From: an uncultured Planctomycetaceae bacterium
GTDB taxonomy: Bacteria > Planctomycetota > Planctomycetia > Planctomycetales > Planctomycetaceae
Length of the DNA stretch: 36,953 nt
Direction: 5' to 3'
Assembly (NCBI GenBank): GCA_903861195.1
Contig: CAIOTJ010000027.1
Location: forward strand, 1-36,953
Positions 33,744 through 36,953 of the stretch are shown here, one piece after another. Below the pieces are notes generated by a model that saw only the letters and a list, made by a program, of their open reading frames with translations, did no database searches and was not told where the DNA came from. A program made the translations under genes and the position numbers. Position 1 is the first letter of the stretch; every line of letters begins with the position of its first letter.

Positions 33744-34034
33744 CTACGGCAGCGGGCCCTCGTAAGGGAACCGATGAATGGCCCGCAAACATTCCGTCAG
33801 AGCCTTCACCATGGTGCTCCCCCAGCCGCACGGAGAGAAGGGGGCCACACTCTGATTGGTCTGGCGATCCGCTTCGGCGAAGAATCGCATGTGTCGATCC
33901 TGTTGGGCGACAAACTCGCGGACGGTGATCCGGAATTCCACCTCGCCATTCGCCTGAACCTTCTTCATGGAGAAGAAGTGCAGCTGGGAGAGCTGCTCGG
34001 AGGGGTGGGTCTGCGCGAGTTCCCATTCGGCCAT
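33744..34034 (-). CDS. Small protein of unknown function, 96 aa
   Basis: I do not recognise the family. The 96-residue product has natural composition, unlike the overlapping frames: a central alternating segment (LHFFSMKKVQANGEVEFRIT) followed by VREFVAQQDRHMRFFAEADR, then a Pro/Gly/Trp loop (PFSPCGWGST) and a C-terminal helix (KALTECLRAIHRF). No signal peptide or membrane segment is seen, so it is probably cytoplasmic. It lies 52 bp downstream of the alpha-toroid-like gene in the same direction and may be co-transcribed. No clear Shine-Dalgarno sequence precedes the ATG at 34034; an internal ATG at residue 23 is possible. Confidence 0.7.
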   Translation of the reverse strand: MAEWELAQTHPSEQLSQLHFFSMKKVQANGEVEFRITVREFVAQQDRHMRFFAEADRQTNQSVAPFSPCGWGSTMVKALTECLRAIHRFPYEGPLP

Positions 34035-34086
34035 GGCTGCGGTTCTCGAGGGGAGGAAACACCGGCCGGCGGAGCCGACCGTCGGT

Positions 34087-35538
34087 TTATTCGGGAATCG
34101 AATCCTGAGACGGCTCAGACCCGATCTCCGACCGCTGGTTCGTCAGCGCACTCTGCTCCTCCTGCTCACCGGACAGGCGTCGGATCTGGTCTCCCGACCG
34201 CCGCCCGGTCTGCGTGGTCCGGGCCGGCTCTGCACTGGGCACCCCTTTCCCCTTGTGCTGCCGCTCGGCCAACTTCAGGGCCGAGTTGATTTTCGGCTGC
34301 TCGTACCCGGGCACTGTGCGCTGACGGTACAACACGAGCGCATGCAAAGCATGGAACAGAGGACCACAGTCGGCCTCGGTGTTGCGATTGACGACCAGAT
34401 CGCGGGCCACACTGATGATGCCCCGCTGGATCCACTCCTCGGACAAACGGTCCTGAGGCAGCGACATCATCAACCATTCCAGTTGATGCCCCGAAGTGGA
34501 GATCCGTTTACCGAACTCGCGGGTCTCGCCCGGACCAAGAAAATGATTCGAAGAGAACGATCCGTCGGCATTCTGCAATGAGCGGGCCTCTTCGATGTAG
34601 CGCTTGACCTTTTGATCGGCCTCCACCCAGACGCCCCGCAACGATTCTCCCATATCAAGCTTCATATTGCGGGCGTATGCGAGAGCGAAGAGTCCATGGC
34701 ACCCTCCGCAAGCCCCGGAGGTCACCGGTTCATCGACCTGCATTTTCAACAGACGCTCGATGCTCCAGGCTTCACCAGTGGCGTTGGTCCATTGGGCATC
34801 GGGCGATTCGTAATGCGCGAGAGCCCACAAGGTCCAGGTAATCTCCCGCCCGGTGCGAACCTGCATTTTCGCATCCTGCACGATGTCGCGGACCGTGATG
34901 ACCTTGGTGGGGGTGGCCACCTCGTAATCGAGCGGGATGTTGGCGAGGCACATGTATCCCAGGAACTGTGTGGGATGCCCTTCGAAGGCGTAGGGCCGGG
35001 TGAAGGGGTGCCCCTGCCCGCCATAGGGGGTCTCTTGCCAGAGAGGCTGGTTGTCATAAAACGCCCCTCCCATGATCCATTCGATCCCACTGATCAGCTT
35101 GCCGGTCGGTTGTTCCCGCAGTCGCAGGTCCCACCGCAAGGCCAACACTCCGTGCACCACTTGCCAGGGGGTGTGGCGATCAGCCACCAACGTCCGCCGG
35201 GAGGTCTCTCGAATCGCGAGCGCCACCAGGTCATTCTGAGGAATCCGGGACAGTTGGTCCGGCTGATCCAGAATGCCGTTGTAGCGGGCCAGGGGGTCTT
35301 GGGTCGCACCGGGTACGCCTTGGGCAGGTACCGGGCGGTTCTGCTGAATCTGCTGCGGCGCGACCACGTTGGGACTGGTCCGCAGCGGCCCACGGACCTG
35401 CGCCACGCACCAGTCGGGGGCGATCCCCAGAGCCAACAGAGTTGACAAACCCGCCACGCGCCGCGCCCCAGCCCACAGGCTGGCCGCGGTCGAGTGCCGT
35501 GACTCAGCCCCAAAACCTCCCAGGATGCACAGGTTCAT
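34087..35538 (-). CDS. Secreted alpha-toroid-like protein with one CXXCH motif, 483 aa
   Basis: The N-terminus has a long signal region (ARRVAGLSTLLALGIA, probable cleavage after CVAQ near 47). The body (about 85-420) is helical with motifs typical of alpha/alpha-toroid (prenyltransferase/squalene-cyclase-like) folds: HTPWQVVHGVLALRWD, REITWTLWALAHYESPD, LQNADGSFSSNHFLGPGE and SGHQLEWLMMSLP. A single Cys277-x-x-Cys280-His281 motif (ACGGCHGLFALAYA) could bind heme covalently or a metal, though flanking cytochrome features such as a distal Met are not clear. The C-terminal 60 residues are Gln/Ser/Glu-rich. The ATG at 35538 is preferred to a start six codons upstream. No enzymatic activity can be named. 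Confidence 0.78.
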   Translation of the reverse strand: MNLCILGGFGAESRHSTAASLWAGARRVAGLSTLLALGIAPDWCVAQVRGPLRTSPNVVAPQQIQQNRPVPAQGVPGATQDPLARYNGILDQPDQLSRIPQNDLVALAIRETSRRTLVADRHTPWQVVHGVLALRWDLRLREQPTGKLISGIEWIMGGAFYDNQPLWQETPYGGQGHPFTRPYAFEGHPTQFLGYMCLANIPLDYEVATPTKVITVRDIVQDAKMQVRTGREITWTLWALAHYESPDAQWTNATGEAWSIERLLKMQVDEPVTSGACGGCHGLFALAYARNMKLDMGESLRGVWVEADQKVKRYIEEARSLQNADGSFSSNHFLGPGETREFGKRISTSGHQLEWLMMSLPQDRLSEEWIQRGIISVARDLVVNRNTEADCGPLFHALHALVLYRQRTVPGYEQPKINSALKLAERQHKGKGVPSAEPARTTQTGRRSGDQIRRLSGEQEEQSALTNQRSEIGSEPSQDSIPE

Positions 35539-36139
35539 GATGACTTCAGCTCCCAAACTTCTGTCCGTAGGGGGACTTCGAATCCAATCGCCACTGGGTC
35601 GTCAACGCCCGAGCCATCTCCCCGCTCCTTGCCGCGGGGAAGACACGCTGCTGTTTAGAAATCGACCGTCCCAGCCATCGGCATGGAACTGTCGGACCTC
35701 GACCGGCAGGGTCAACGCTGGCCGAACCAACCCTCATCCCTGGTTCAGCATGCATTCACCAGAGTGCCGATTCAGCATAACCGAGACCAACCACGCATTC
35801 GACTCAAATTACCCAATCTCCCATAAAGACATTCCAATCGGTCAAGAGCGTGCGGACGCTCCGGGAATCCAGACCGGAAGCTCATGGTGGTTGCAGCGCG
35901 GGAGCACCATCGACATTGGACGGTCGATGCGAGGACGCTGAGGACCGAATTTCGCTTTTGGTTGCCACCCCGCCCGTCTCCGAGGAGTCCCTCAATGCGG
36001 CTGAGTGTCAGGCCCGACATCCGGTTGCACGGCCGAAAACGGGCTGTTATCGTCGCACCGCTGAGCTGTCTCTCGCCAGCCGCGCCCCATCTTCCGAACA
36101 GCGAACTCTCCATCGACAGCCCGCTGTCGCGGCCCCAAA

Positions 36140-36184
36140 CAGTTCAACTGACCACAGTTTAACTGACCACAGTTCAACTGACCG
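36140..36184. repeat. Three tandem 15-bp units, each containing an 11-bp dyad
   Basis: The unit CAGTTCAACTGACCA occurs at 36140-36154, with one change (T for C in the centre) at 36155-36169, and with a final G at 36170-36184. Each contains the inverted repeat CAGTT-N-AACTG, and the only internal change is at the centre of the dyad, so symmetry is kept in all three. The array lies 92 bp before the oxidoreductase start codon. Candidate operator array or simple short repeat. Confidence 0.85.
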
Positions 36185-36251
36185 TGGGATTCGGCCTCGT
36201 TCCGCCTGAGGCTGAACGGGGATGAGGCCGGTTGATTGACCTGGTCCCAAA

Positions 36252-36266
36252 CCCTTTCCGAAAGGG
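36252..36266 (+). promoter_or_regulatory. Hairpin covering the ribosome-binding site of the oxidoreductase gene
   Basis: CCCTTT (36252-36257) and AAAGGG (36261-36266) form a 6-bp stem with loop CCG. The 3' arm is the core of the Shine-Dalgarno sequence AAAGGGAG that precedes the GTG start at 36276. The ribosome site can therefore be hidden by its own upstream sequence. Confidence 0.5.
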
Positions 36267-36275
36267 AGACCGTCT

Positions 36276-36953
36276 GTGCCCAATTCGTCGAGCCGTCGGC
36301 ACTTTCTGGGCCAGGCTGCCAGTCTGGGAATCGGTCTCTGGAGCGGGGGAGCCGGCTCACGCTCCGGGACGGCCGGACCCAACGACCGGCTGCGATTCGC
36401 CTGCATTGGGTTGGGAGCCCAGGGAGCAGCCGACGCGGCGGCCGTCGCCCGGCTGGGAGACGTAGTCGCCCTCTGCGATATCGATGATCAGGTTCTGCAG
36501 CAGCGAGGCGCGGAAGAACCGTTCAAAAACGCCCGTCGCTTCCAGGATTTTCGGCGGCTGTTTGAAGACTTTACGGAAGGCTTTGACGCCTTCATTGTCA
36601 GCACCCCCGACCATTCCCATTTTCCGGCGGCCCTGCTCGGAATGCGGTTGGGGAAGCCCTGTTATTGTCAGACCCCCCTGGCCCACTCGGTCACCGAGGT
36701 GCGGCAGTTGGCGGCTCTGGCCCAGGAGCGAAAACTGGCCACCCAATTGGGGAACGCCAGCAGCATCCTGCGTTCTCAAAAGCGGGCGGCCCAATTGATC
36801 TCTTCGGGATCCCTGGGAGCGATTCGTGAAGTCCACGCCTGGACGAAGCGCCCCACCTGGCCCCTGGGGCCGGGGCCTCGGCCCGCTGCGGCACCAGTCC
36901 CCGACCATCTCAACTGGGACCTGTTCCTCGGCCCTGCTCCCCACCGCGATTTC
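36276..36953 (+). CDS. Gfo/Idh/MocA-family oxidoreductase, Tat-exported, N-terminal 226 residues only
   Basis: From a GTG at 36276 the frame runs open to the window edge. The N-terminus has a twin-arginine signal (SSRRHFLGQAASLGIGLWSG). A Rossmann fold follows with IGLGAQG (44-50), the acidic residue after beta-2 in ALCDID, and STPDHSHFPAALLGMRLGKP. Downstream, SGSLGAIREVHAWTKRPTWP and HLNWDLFLGPAPHRDF match exported planctomycete members of this family, which are NAD(P)-dependent sugar oxidoreductases. The usual EKP catalytic motif reads Gln132-Thr133-Pro134 here (YCQTPLAHS), so the conserved lysine is missing. AAAGGGAG lies about 8 bp before the GTG, partly within a hairpin. Family is firm; activity is uncertain. 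Confidence 0.88.
   Translation, partial: MPNSSSRRHFLGQAASLGIGLWSGGAGSRSGTAGPNDRLRFACIGLGAQGAADAAAVARLGDVVALCDIDDQVLQQRGAEEPFKNARRFQDFRRLFEDFTEGFDAFIVSTPDHSHFPAALLGMRLGKPCYCQTPLAHSVTEVRQLAALAQERKLATQLGNASSILRSQKRAAQLISSGSLGAIREVHAWTKRPTWPLGPGPRPAAAPVPDHLNWDLFLGPAPHRDF

Larger units (their letters stand above)
35539..36275. other. 737-bp divergent intergenic region
   Basis: No gene is supported; the open frames here lack family motifs and overlap a short repeat. It contains three tandem dyads at 36140-36184 and a hairpin over the ribosome site of the oxidoreductase gene at 36252-36266. An AT-richer patch around 35790-35845 may hold the promoter of the minus-strand gene, but I could not find hexamers with acceptable spacing. 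Confidence 0.4.

Noticed and set aside
33568-34062. Minus-strand frame of 164 codons covering the 16-bp repeat
   Set aside because: It simply translates the repeat and overlaps the more protein-like 96-aa frame.
36140-36184. CRISPR array
   Set aside because: Three 15-bp units without spacers; too short and contiguous for CRISPR, and no cas genes are present.

Overview
The window is GC-rich bacterial chromosome with the protein repertoire of a planctomycete (phylum Planctomycetota). The grounds are a CRTAC1/ASPIC-UnbV beta-propeller lipoprotein, a Tat-exported Gfo/Idh/MocA oxidoreductase, a four-S1-domain RNA-binding protein with a long disordered N-terminus, a secreted acetyl-xylan-esterase-like hydrolase, a secreted NAL1-like trypsin-fold protease and several large secreted proteins without a recognisable family. 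The organism is inferred from gene families only; no rRNA or other taxonomic marker is present. I see no prophage, transposase, integrase or CRISPR array. The single RNA gene is a tRNA-Ser(GCU).

Layout. 1-321: the 5' part of a secreted protein gene (minus), running off the left edge. 558-9421 (plus): a ferritin-like protein, then recQ behind its own sigma70-like promoter, then a closely spaced run of a Wzm-type ABC-2 permease, a secreted six-hairpin glycosidase with two C-terminal discoidin-like modules, and an RbsA-type double ATPase. 9460-11691 (minus): an S1-domain protein followed by leuD, with two mutually exclusive hairpins in the 96-bp gap. 11692-12950: a long non-coding stretch holding the tRNA-Ser. 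12951-14018: an orphan GspF/PilC-like membrane protein. 14084-21886 (minus): esterase, PAS-GAF-receiver regulator, secreted hypothetical protein, secreted protease with a clear intrinsic terminator, and a beta-phosphoglucomutase-like HAD phosphatase. 22004-24782 (plus): serC, a nucleoside-phosphorylase-fold protein and a creatininase-family amidohydrolase. 24805-31314 (minus): a NagD-type HAD phosphatase, rsgA, an FHA-domain protein and a 1135-residue exported, membrane-anchored protein. 31824-33605 (plus): the CRTAC1-like lipoprotein, ending in a 16-bp tandem repeat. 33744-35538 (minus): a small protein and a secreted alpha-toroid-like protein with one CXXCH motif. 36276 to the right edge (plus): a Gfo/Idh/MocA oxidoreductase preceded by a triplicated dyad.

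Metabolically the window mixes housekeeping genes (recQ, leuD, serC, rsgA, S1 protein, tRNA-Ser) with exported carbohydrate-related and unknown proteins. No single complete new system is evident. The observations most worth following are: alternative RNA hairpins ahead of leuD; a regulator whose histidine-kinase box carries Asn for His and lacks an ATPase domain; an apparently duplicated ferritin-like protein; an oxidoreductase whose EKP catalytic motif reads QTP; an array of three 15-bp dyads plus a ribosome-site hairpin before that same gene; and an ABC exporter-type permease paired with an importer-type ATPase around a secreted glycosidase.
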